This document shows, one piece after another, positions 44,961 through 55,479 of a DNA stretch of 64,000 bases. The notes under the pieces were generated by a model. It searched no databases and was not told the origin of the DNA. It saw only the letters and a list, made by a program, of their open reading frames with translations. This stretch comes from Alisma plantago-aquatica (Eukaryota > Streptophyta > Magnoliopsida > Alismatales > Alismataceae), in assembly GCA_963693085.1 (NCBI GenBank), contig OY856412.1, forward strand, positions 1,409,775,194 to 1,409,839,193, given 5' to 3'. The position numbers and the translations under genes were made by a program. Position 1 is the first letter of the stretch. Each line of letters begins with the position of its first letter.

Positions 44961-47900
44961 TGTAACATCCCTGACCTGGGTTATGAATTAACCCTAGAGG
45001 TTTTGCCTAATAAGGTTGAGTATATTCTTAATCTTACCTTGGGAGAAGTAATTAGGGCTCATAAGAAACTTATGTTTCAATTTTGATCATGTTTGAACAA
45101 TGTTGAATCAATGTTTTGTTTGTTTTGGACTAAAGTGCAAATTACCCAAGTTGAGGGGTTTAATTGAAAATGTTGCATGATAAGATGTTCCTCTGATGTT
45201 GAGACATCATAAGAATGAATATGATGTAGTGCTATGGTTTCCCAAGCTTGGACACTAAGATTAAGCTTGTAAAGCAATCCTTGTGCATTAAAACCTAGTT
45301 TTGGAGTAAAGTGCAATTTACCCCAAATCCAGGGTTCAATATGCAAATTACCACTTCAATAAGGTACCTAATGTTTCTTGGCATCATGTATAGCAAAGAA
45401 AATGAGAGGGGCATCTCATTTGAATTAAGTTGGAGGAGAGAGAATCTTGATATTAAAATAATCAAGATTTAATCCTAATTGAAACCCTAATTCAATTTAG
45501 AAAAAAAAAATGAATGTATTAATTGAAGGGCCTTCAACCAAAATGTTATTGGTTGATTTTGAATAAGGATGGACGTTCTTTTTCCAAGATAAGGAACGAA
45601 AATATCTCAAGTAGGTGAAATTCCACTCACCTTATTATAAAGAAAAGTAATTTCCACTCACATATGGGATATTAATATAATATGATTAAGGTGCTTAATT
45701 TGCTTTTCTTTAAATTGAGGATAATGAAGGAGAATTAAAGGAAAAGGAAGGTGCCTCGTATCCATGTAATTGAGGGGGAAGAGGCGGCCATAATTTTTGG
45801 ATTAATTGGATTTTTATAAGGCATTTTCTCTTTCATCAATTTCCTTATAAAAATGCCTTTTCCAAATGAATGGAAAGGCTTTTTCGGCCCTTTCTTCTTC
45901 CTTTGCTTTGGATGAGCTCAAGGGGACTTAGGAGCAACAGGAGGACGAGCCCCAACCTGTTTCTAAGCTTCTTGACCCTCGTTCTTCATGATTTCATGAT
46001 GGAAATCGAAAATAAATTATGGATTCCTTCTTATTTCGATCTCCTCTTCAACCCTAGCCAACTTTTGCAATCAAAAGCTTGAGGACGAGCCCATGGGGAG
46101 TTTCAAGAGCTTCATCCACCATTAATGGAGTGACCTTGGAGCTTTGGAGCTCAATTGGAGGCGGGTTTTATAACTTAAACCCTAAAACATTGCTATTGCA
46201 TCAATTCTCTATGCTTTGTTGATTGATTTCTTCAATTTTATACACTTTGGTTTCTTTGCTGCAAATTCCATCAAGAACGGTTTCTGTTCTTGGGTGCACG
46301 AAGGAAGATGATGATTACATCATCATAAGCAAGCACCTCACCAAATATATTGGGAGCAAACGATCTCAAAGGTTGGGACCAAACGGGTTCACCAAAACCG
46401 TTTGGTGACCAAATGGGTTGCAAACCGTTTGGTGGAAAACGGGTTTAAACCCGTTTGAAAGAGTTGACCAAGCGTTGACCGTTTGGGAATCTCGTTTCTA
46501 ATTATGTAGGCTAATGACCCTCCAAATTTGAGGGGTTAACTCCAAAGTAATCATAGGTTTAAGGCCAATCAATTAGACAAATCGAATTGCATTAAGTGCT
46601 GATTTTCAACCTGAATAACTTGACCTGTTTGGGAAAACGGGTTCAAGACCATTTGAGATGGTTGACCAAGCATTGACCGTTTGGGATTCCTGTGCATAAT
46701 TATGTTGGTTAATGACACTCAAAATTTCAGGGGTTAACTCTAAATGAATCGTGAGTTGAAGCCTAATCAATTAGGGAAACCTAATTGGATTGTGTGCTGA
46801 TTTTTTAATCTGGTTAATTGAACTTTTTGGGAAAACGGGTTCAAGACCGTTTGAGTGTGTTGCCCAAGCGTTGACCGTTTGGGATTACGGATCCCTATTA
46901 TGTTTTCTAATGACCCTACAAATTTGATGGGTTAACTCCCAAGGAATCGTGAGTTGAAGGCTAATCAATTAGGTAAACCCTAATTGAAAACAGTGCTGAA
47001 ATTCCAATGAGTTAAGTTGAGATTTTTGGTTGATTAGCCCAAACGGGTTCAAACCCGTTGGGGGATCACCCAAACGGTTTCAAACCCGTCTGGGGGTCAC
47101 CCCAAGGCCGTTTGGAGGTCTGGGGTCAAGTATATTTGACCAATTAAAGGTCCAAAGGTACTAATCATATTGCAATGAAGTGCTGATTTGTTGATCAACT
47201 CGATAGACCAATCCTTGATAATTTTTCACTAGAATCCAAAGGATGGATGGGCCAAACGGTCTCAAGACCGTTTGGAGCTCATCCAAACGGTCTCAAGACC
47301 TTTTGGTGGTCACCCAAGACCGTTTGGAGGTCTAGGGTTGAGTATGGTTAGGTGTTTGAAGGCCTAAAGGTACCAAGTTGATCTGCAATAAATTGCTGAA
47401 TTGGTAAGCACTTCAATGATCCAAACCCTACTTGGATGGCTTGGTTTTGAGTGATTTGATGGGAAAACGGTCTCAAGACCGTTTGGAGGTCATCCAAACG
47501 ACCTCATGACCGTTTGGGGTCAGATCATACCCAATTTGGATGATGGTTCAATGGTTTCAAAGTAACTAGTCTTACATTTATTAGTGTTGTTGAATCATCG
47601 ATTCCAAACCCTATTTCAATTGAATCAAACCCTAATTGATGACCAAGTGAGGGTCAAATCAGTTGAAGGTTGACCTACTAAACTCAATTGAAGTATAAGT
47701 ATAGGTCCAATTGATGATTGGTTCCATGAATTCAATGATTGAAGGAATCAACATTGAAAACCCTAATTCAATTGGATACCTTATGTAATGGAGGTCCAAT
47801 GTGATTGAATCTTTGAGAATTAAGATGATGAATGTTCTATTGATCCAATGATGATTAGTAATAATAATAAATGAAGGTACAAAGGTTGAAACCCTAATAG

Positions 47901-50280
47901 TACCTAAGTGATTAGTGCCAATTAAGGGATGAACCCTAATTTCTTATAAGAGCAATTACTTGGTACACTGTTAATCATAGTTGTATGTACATGATTGAGG
48001 GTTGATGTAACCTAATCAAGTTAAGAAGATGATAGCATGAAGTTCATACATGAATATGATTCATGAAGTGATTAAGGGTATGATCCTTAAGTAAAGAAAT
48101 CATGAAACCCTAAACATGAACATAAACCATAATCGATAGGGTTATTGAGTTGAAACCCTAGTTGAGGGTGTATCCTTGTGAACCCTGGTTAAGGGTGTAT
48201 CCTTATGAAAACCCTGGTTAAGGGTGTATCCTTATGAAACCCTAGTTGAGGGTGTATCATTGTGAAACCCTAGTTGAGGGTGTATCATTGTGATTGTTTA
48301 TAGGCAACTTTATATTAAAGCCATGCCTTAAACTAAGATAAGTCCATATCATGTGAGATAGTTGGACAATTCTACTGTGTGGCCTATGCATTATATGCTA
48401 AGGGTGAGTATTTTGTGATGGAATGTATTAAGATGGGAAATACCTTAATACAAGATAAAGTCGGTTAACTCAAGAGGGTCTGAATTAATGAGAAATGGGG
48501 AACCCTAATTTGGGGAAAAGGGAATGATAAGCCCTATTTGATAGTGAACCCTAATTCCTGGTTAAGGAATGATGGTGTTACTATTGTATCACATGATGTG
48601 ATGAATATCTTGTATGACTGTTATCATGCCTAATAACCATGCAGGTATGATGAGATGATGAATATAGCCAAGTTTGGGATGTGACATTTATATAATAAAT
48701 GTTGATTGGCTTTTTGTGCGTTGATGTTGTTGTTGCTTAATAAAAGTAACAATGTGTACGGGCCTTATGAACCATGTGAATAAGTTGTTGCCTAGTGAGA
48801 GGTGACAAGATGTGAATGGCCTTATGAACCATGTGAATAAGTTGTTGCCTAGTGAGAGGTGACAAGATGTGAATGGCCTTATGAACCATGTGAATAAGTT
48901 GTTGCCTAGTGAGAGGTGACAAGATGTGAATGGCCTTATGAGCCATGTGAATAAGTTGTTGCCTAGTGAGAGGTGACAAGATGTGAATGGCCTTGTGAGC
49001 CATGTGAATAAGTTGTTTCCTAGTGATAGGTGACAAGATGTGAATGGCCTTGTGAGCCATGTGAATAAGTTGTTGCCTAGTGAGAGGTGACAAGATGTGA
49101 ATGGCCTTATGAACCTTGTGAATAAGTTGTTGCCTAGTGAGAGGTGACAAGATGTGAATGGCCTTGTGGGCCATGTGAATAAGTTTTTGCCTAGTGAGAG
49201 GTGACAAGATGTGAATGGCCTTATGAACCATGTGAATAAGTTGTTGCCTAGTGAGAGGTGACAAGACGTGAATGGCCTTGTGGGCCATGTGAATAAGTTG
49301 TTGCCTAGTGAGGTGACAAGATGTGAATCGCCTTATGAACCATGTGAATAAGTTGTTGCCTAGTGAGAGGTGACAAGATGTGAATGGCCTTGTCAACCAT
49401 GTGAATAAGTTGTTGCCTAGTGAGAGGTGACAAGATATGAATGGCCTTGTGAGACATGTGTGATGCTTGGGTAACAAGTATCATGTTTCTTTGTAGCATT
49501 TGTGTTAATAAGTTATGCTAGATAACTTGGCTGATGTTACATTTCTGTTATATATCTATAGTTCATTGATGATTATTCATATCTGTTGTATTCATTACAA
49601 GTAGATGGATGAACTATGAGTCTACCATGGGTAGATGCAATGCTCTTATTGAAAATGGAGATTTTCTTATTCTGTTCTATGAAGAATAATTCTGCCTAAT
49701 AATGTAAAAGTAACCCCTGCTCAGTTTAATTTCATAATCTGCTATAACAATGTTTCTGGCGGAGAGTTATATCTCTCGCTGGGGCAATTTACAATTGTCT
49801 CACCCCCGTGGGAAACATTTTTAGGTATGCATGAAAGGCAGAGCAGAAACCATAGAACAGGGAAAGAGCAGCAGCAACAGCAACAACAGGGACAGCAATA
49901 AGGTCTCAGGTGGAGATATTGTCTGTCTAGTCATATAGATAGTAGTTCTATGTGTCATCTCTGTAATCTCAGGTCCTCGGAGTTTTTAGTCAGTGTTTTT
50001 GATATATCAGTCTGAGGTTTTGGCTTGATGCCTGAGATTTGTATGCTACCTGCATATATGTTTATAAGGCAGTTGATGATGTAGTCTCTGGAAAGAGATG
50101 GTACATGATATGTACGTTTGAAACAGAATGTATATGATATACAATGGCATTTGTTGGAAAAGATTTCCTATGTGTGGATCTCATTGCAAAAAGTTTTAAA
50201 TTTTAGTGATTTTCGCTAATCCGCTGCTTGATGAAAGCTTCTGCATTGGTTAATCTTGTTTTTACGACTTGTATGCCACA
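44961..50280 (+). repeat. 3' LTR of E
   Basis: Parallel to the 5' LTR throughout, with the same arrays in the same order: palindromes about 46350-47520, 28-bp array about 48150-48293, 57-bp array about 48750-49465. It is 24 bases longer, with one more 57-bp unit partly offset by small deletions elsewhere. Confidence 0.93.
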
Positions 50281-50285
50281 ATATG

Positions 50286-50585
50286 GATCTAAAAGTTCAT
50301 ATGATGAACTTATAGATGTTCCAACCATTGATGACTCAGTAGTTGAATTGTAACAACAATGGATCTAATTCTTAGGAAAGGAACATCAAACACAGTATAA
50401 TGACAGTTCTGCCTCATATGAGAAATTGTACAGTGAAGAGATAAGGAAACATGCAATGTACCTACGATAAGCAAAGTGTTGCTAAACTGCTAAATTAGCA
50501 CTAGCATGGCAGAAACATGGTGAACATGTTTAGATCACTAAGAATATGATTCATGGGTGATTGGATCTAAGTGCAAGTGGGAGTT
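50286..50585 (+). pseudogene. pol: copia pol end and polypurine tract of D
   Basis: Resumes D after E's insertion. The stretch near 50535-50585 (TGATTCATGGGTGATTGGAT, then CTAAGTGCAAGTGGGAGTT) is the standard copia ending: last pol codons, then the purine tract AGTGCAAGTGGGAGTT that abuts the 3' LTR. The coding part before it is unreadable through stops. Confidence 0.75.
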
Positions 50586-52807
50586 TGTTGGTAAGGTATG
50601 CCCATAGAGATAATCATGGGATGATTGACATGGAATATACCATTTAGTATTTTATTAATACTCATAAAGGAAAGCTTCTGATTCATCCTATTTCATTCAG
50701 TTATGAGATAATGAGGAAACATTATGAATGTCTAAAGAATGACAATACTCAATGGCATATGTCTTCAAGTTCGTGACTTGGAGAATGAGATCATATAACT
50801 GTTAAGAATAAGTACATTCTTGTTATGTCCCTAGTCAGTTGTTACTATGGAGGGTAGATAGACATCAGTAACACATAAGACTAGACTGTGGGATGGTTGA
50901 TGACTGAATCTCATTAGTCATGATAGGGCAATATCAAACCAAGAACACGATTACCTGTTAGGGAATAGTGTATCGGACATACCCACCTTGAGAGTGACAC
51001 ATTAAAACCATCATTGGTAGTCATAGTCATCTCTCATAGTGAAGGTGGTGATTGTGATTCTTAGACTTGAAATCACTACACTCATCATATGTCGTTGGGG
51101 ATGCTTTGACATCATAAAATGTGGTCTTGAAACATGGGTTGCTATAATGATGATGATTGGGTTACTTTGACACATGGAGATAGAATGTGAGTTATAGATA
51201 TGGGATTCATCCCTCCTACTAGAGTATGATATCCTGACCACGTGATAAGCGAGACATAGAAATGCATGTTCATGCACATGTGAATCAATATATTATATTG
51301 AGGTCACATTATCTCAGACAGTCTTCTCTTGGTTCAAGAAACATAAGATGAATGTTGAGAGGATGATGAGTCCATACCTCAAGTTCACTCTGGATATCAA
51401 AGACAAAGGAATTATGCAATCATTACAATACCTTACACAATTTATAGGTTGAAGTTGTTGTCCAACTTTCCATTCACTTGGGTAGCATTGATGTGCAACT
51501 AAGTGCCACTCTCTACTTGTGGTCTCAGAAGCTAGTTATGGGCATTCACTGCCAGCGTGATATGGGACCTATAGGGTCACACACAAAGGAGCTCATATAG
51601 AAGAGGAGTTTAATCTTCAATAATGATTGGATTGATTACTAAAGTGTTTAGGTACTCAATTCACACAACAAATCAGCTGACTACACCCCATCTAGTTGTC
51701 TCACAAGGTGAGATAGTCGTTTGGTGCACCAGACGACCGTCTCATAGGATAAGACGGTCGTTTGGGTTGTGAGGTTGATCAAAAATCGAAATGCTTAATT
51801 TCTTCCCAAACTGAGGTGTGAACTGACTGGTTCATTGTAATGAATCACTGGTCGACTCACCAGAAGACCTTTTGGGTCAGTGAGATGACTGTTTCGGATA
51901 TGTGAGATTGCTCAGTTAGGCCAGAGGAAAGTTCTAGATACTTTCCCAAATCATTTCAAATGCACAATACTTGTGTTGTAAGGAATTAATGTTTAACATT
52001 AATGGGAAACAAATTGCCAATTTCATATGCAATTTAAATGGAAAACTGCCAGACGACCATTTTGTAGTATGACACGACCATCTCATAGTGCTAGATGACC
52101 CTCTGGACTTCCAGACAACTATTTCATGTCTCACAGGTTGTGAAAATTCAAGATCTTTTGGTCCCTTCCACTCCACCACAGTTCTGAAATTGATTGGGAA
52201 CCCTAGCCCTAACCCCTTCTATAAATAGAAGGGTATTGGGGGATTCCTAGAGATCAACAATAAAGAAGACAATTGAGAATCAGTTGCTATGAAAATTGTT
52301 ATAGTTCCTGGTTGTGGTAATTGTGAGAGCCCAAGCAAGTCCTACCTGACTAGGGAGGGATATCTATGAGAGAGAACAACCAAGGATCTTTTTTGTGGGG
52401 AGCAAGTTGCTGACTAGTTTGGCAATGGGAGGGACAACTCCATCCTATTTGTTCTTGTTGAACAACAAGTCTGTGTGGACTAGTCTAGAGGTAGGAGTCC
52501 TTTGGCTGCTTCTAGGAGAGCAACATCAGCCTACAGTTTGTGGAGAGACCACATGAGTCATTGTTGACGTTGTCTTCTTCAATGTTTGTGGTGAACACCA
52601 GGAGCTACATAGCCATCATCCAAGAGCAACTAGAAGATAGTTGCAACTACAACAACTTGTAGTCACTGTACTTTCTCCAAGACTAGGTATAACTCATTAA
52701 ACACCCTTTCTATTTCATAGTAGTTGACGTGATGTTTCTTTTATGGGAATACAAATAGGTAAAATTTTTATTTCTACTAATATACTTTGTGCTCATATTA
52801 TCCAACA
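50586..52807 (+). repeat. 3' LTR of D
   Basis: Full 2222-base LTR from TGTTGGTAAGG to CCAACA. It holds GTCGTTTGG, ACGACCGTCTCAT and GACGGTCGTTTGG sites at about 51715-51770 and weaker GACGACC/GACCATC copies to 52110. A TATA box, TATAAATAGA, is at 52220-52229. Short frames inside are not genes. Confidence 0.88.
52220..52229 (+). promoter_or_regulatory. TATA box of D 3' LTR
   Basis: TATAAATAGA sits in CCCCTTCTATAAATAGAAGG, a near-perfect inverted repeat (CTTCTAT/ATAGAAG), about 450 bases downstream of the GACCGTC palindromes. The corresponding part of the 5' LTR is deleted. Confidence 0.65.
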
Positions 52808-54583
52808 CATCGTCTGTTTCAAGATTAGGGGCTATGGAATTGAGTTTATCTTGCATCCATCTCATTTTTCTATTTTTTTGTTTTTTGTTTGCATTATTGT
52901 TTTCTTTTGCATATTAGCTAGTTTGTGTATGCTTTTATTTTAGTTTTCTTACATATATACACATCTATCTATGTAAAAGTGGATTGTTGAAAAATACTCA
53001 AATGAATCAATTTAAGTATTGGTCTATGTGTATTGTTGTCCTTTAAATTTGATCTTGATTGTTTAAGAGTTCATGAGACATATGTGACAAACTAACACAT
53101 AATTCTACCATTGTCTTTAAGAATGAAAATGGTGTTTGAGTCTAATCTAACCATGCATTAGTGTGACATTTATGTAAATTGAACATTAAGATTTTGGATC
53201 ACCCTAAAATTTTGAGTTCATTGAAGAAAGATGAATCATGGTTAGGAAGTGTGTGCATCTTTGTCACTTTATTTAATCCACCCTCAATTAATTCCATCAC
53301 TAACATAGAATTCATACATGATTTGAGACAATTTCGTCTTTGGCTGCATATCATCATGATAGGAATCATGTAGTTTATTTCTTCTTTGCTTGCATATCAT
53401 CATGATAGGAATCATGTAGTTTATCTTTGGAATAGAAAATGAAAACATAGTTACATACCCAGTTTCATATAGTTGTATTTTATATGATTCATAAGGATGC
53501 AATATATGTTTTTTTAGAGAATGGGAAATGATTTATCTCCTTCCTCCTATAAATTGAAAAAAAAAGAAAAAATGCAACAAAAATGAAAAATAATAAAGAA
53601 AGACTATGGATTAAAATGGAAAACAAAGAAGCATATCTCTCTTGTATGAAGAATAAGATTATGGATTTCTACGTTAAATCACCCTCCACATTAAGTCATC
53701 ACTAGGATGAGACACCCACCATATCTTTCATCTCCACCAAAAATATCCTATTGTAAAATACATGTAATTTTCTTCCATTCATCATTTAGGACCATCATTT
53801 TTGTTATGTTACATAAACCACTTGATTTATGTGTGATTTATATTTTCATGCCACCCATTCCATCCACCCACTACTCTATATGGTAGGCCACCAATACATA
53901 TTTATTCTCTTCTTCCAATGATATTTAGGAAACTACATCCATATTAGATAACAATTTTGACTAGAGAAGTGTAGATTGGGAGATCTTGTAATGCACTTAG
54001 TACAACTTAGGGTTTGTAAATTAGTTGTTTGCTCTATTTTTGGAGAATATTGGTTTGGGACCACTAAGTCAAGAATGATTAGAATGATCAAGTTCACATG
54101 TGTTTATATCTTTTGATTTTTTCATCCAAATAGAAAGTAGTATTGCTCTATTCAAGTAACATTCAATTTTAGGGAATTTTGATGCACATGATTTCTCAAC
54201 CAAAATTGGAGTGAATTTTTGTGTTGTTTCATCATGATTTCTTATATATTCATGTGTTTTATGTGAATTTTGCCTAAATTTTCCAAATCATCTCGTGTAT
54301 ACAAATTTATCTATTTTTCATGTATTTGGTCCAAAGTTGCTACTTCTTTTAGTTGCTTAACACATTGATTCTTTATTGCAGATCAAAACAAGAACAAATC
54401 AGAGAAATTTGATACCACCAACTCATTTCGGTGGCACAAACATGAAAATAAGGGGAACAAAAAACTTCAAAGAAGAATTGAGAAGAGAAGTGGAAAAGTT
54501 AAATTATTCTCAGTACCCCAACCTAAGTCAGTGGCACTTAGAACAGAAACCCAAAGTAATAATAAATTAAAGAAGTCATTGGT
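52808..54583 (+). other. unassigned DNA, probably element F, between D and Cassandra
   Basis: Begins with D's right target duplication (CATCG). AT-rich, with no credible gene. A direct repeat with 46-base spacing, CATATCATCATGATAGGAAT and following bases, lies at 53346-53378 and 53392-53424. Near 54410-54440 GATACCACC and CGGTGGCACAA recall the GGTACCACC/GGTGGCACC motifs flanking A, supporting continuity with F. Confidence 0.45.
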
Positions 54584-54715
54584 TGTAATGCTCAGGCCCA
54601 CTGCCCTAGGCTCTAGTAGAGTTTCATGAATGATGAATGGCCCCACGGACCACCATTAGCCTTACCTACATGCTTTGTCCTCCCTCACGTGCAAGTCGGG
54701 GTCAACTTCCCGATT

Positions 54716-54785
54716 GGTCACCCATCCTAGTACTACTCCCAGATGAGCATGCTTAACTATGAAGTTCTTTAGTGATGGGATCCCA
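54716..54785 (-). repeat. 5S rRNA-derived segment in Cassandra 3' LTR
   Basis: The minus strand reads AGTTAAGCATGCT and then AGTAGTACTAGGATGGGTGA, matching plant 5S rRNA internal control regions (box A and box C) with few changes. It covers only the middle and 3' part of 5S, so it is a promoter-bearing LTR piece and not a 5S gene. Confidence 0.9.
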
Positions 54786-55320
54786 GAAAACGAGTTGCAC
54801 CATGGTGATATGAGTTTTCCAATCATTCCTTTTAAGATCATGTTATCCAAGGCCTCAAATCCTGGGATGTTACAATCTCCCCCACTTAGACTCTTGACAT
54901 CCTCATCAAGGCTCAACTATATGGCCTCATTATCTTTTCCCCATTTCAGTATAGACCCAAATGACCCATGTACACCCAGCTTCTGACCACGGCTACCAGT
55001 GCAAGGGTGGCTCTATCAACTTGGATATCCCTTTCCAACATGCCTAGAAACTACCAGAGCATGGGTGGCTCCATCAACTTAGATAGCCCTTTACAACATG
55101 TATGGACTGCATGGCTCAAAGACTGGTGTGCCACATGCCCATGTAGGCCCCACCTACTGACGGGGAATGGGCTCTGATATCATATGTAATCCTCGGTCCC
55201 AATGCATGCCCTAGGCTCTAGAATAGTTTCATGAATGACGATTGGCCCCACAAACCACCACTAGCATTAACTGCATTCTTTATCCTAACTCACACGCAAG
55301 TCGGGGCCAACATCCCAACT

Positions 55321-55388
55321 GGTCACCCATCCTAGTACTACTCCAAGATGAACACGCTTAACTATGGAGTTCTTTAGTGATGGGCTCC
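55321..55388 (-). repeat. 5S rRNA-derived segment in Cassandra 5' LTR
   Basis: The same segment as in the other LTR, here with AGTTAAGCGTGTTC and AGTACTAGGATGGGTGACC. Box C is intact and box A nearly so. RNA polymerase III transcription of Cassandra from this segment is established for the family; activity of this copy is unknown. Confidence 0.9.
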
Positions 55389-55479
55389 TAAAAAATGAGG
55401 TGCACCTTAGTGATATGGATAGTATAATCACTACTTTTAAGATCATGTTATCGAAGGCCACAAATCCGGGGATGTTACA

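Larger units (their letters stand above)
38146..50280 (+). mobile_element. non-autonomous LTR retrotransposon E with 5.3 kb LTRs
   Basis: Direct LTRs of 5296 and 5320 bases (38146-43441, 44961-50280) start TGTAACATCCC and end TATGCCA-CA. A tRNA-iMet-type primer site follows the first LTR, and CGAGGACGAAATCCTTGTTA before the second is typical of chromovirus (Tekay-like) 3' ends. The interior is only 1519 bases and encodes no pol, so replication would have relied on another element's proteins. The LTRs are close in sequence and the target duplication is perfect, so it is younger than D. Confidence 0.93.
15533..52807 (+). mobile_element. Ty1/copia retrotransposon D, old, interrupted by B/C and E
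   Basis: The LTRs start TGTTGGTAAGG and end CCAACA. The flanking five bases are CATTG on the left and CATCG on the right, a target duplication with one transition. The interior starts with a tRNA-iMet primer site and contains a copia-type gag, a heavily decayed pol and a typical GCAAGTGGGAGTT purine tract before the 3' LTR. With the later insertions removed, it is about 5.2 kb of interior between roughly 2.2 kb LTRs, likely Tork/Angela-like. It inserted into element F. Confidence 0.85.
54584..55479 (-). mobile_element. Cassandra TRIM retrotransposon, minus strand
   Basis: Two short direct LTRs (54584-54874 and 55185-55479, 291 and 295 bases) start TGTAACATCCC on the minus strand and contain 5S rRNA-derived sequence. 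The minus-strand order is 5' LTR, primer site TGATATCAGAGCC (55165-55182), 310 bases of non-coding interior, purine tract CTAAGTGGGGGAGAT (54875-54889), 3' LTR. 5S-bearing LTRs with a tRNA-Met primer site define the Cassandra family. The interior has a two-copy 58-base repeat starting CTACCAG at 54993 and 55051. No clear target duplication: TTGGT and GTGGC agree at three of five bases. Confidence 0.92.

Noticed and set aside
48737..49499. Minus-strand repeat frame of 246 codons in the second E LTR
   Set aside because: The same array artefact as in the first LTR; the frame changes register part-way through a small deletion.
54662..54916. 84-codon minus-strand frame
   Set aside because: It runs across the Cassandra LTR and its purine tract, including the 5S-derived part, which is non-coding in this family.
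54716..55388. 5S rRNA genes
   Set aside because: Only partial 5S sequence is present, within two 290-base LTRs of a TRIM element with primer site and purine tract.
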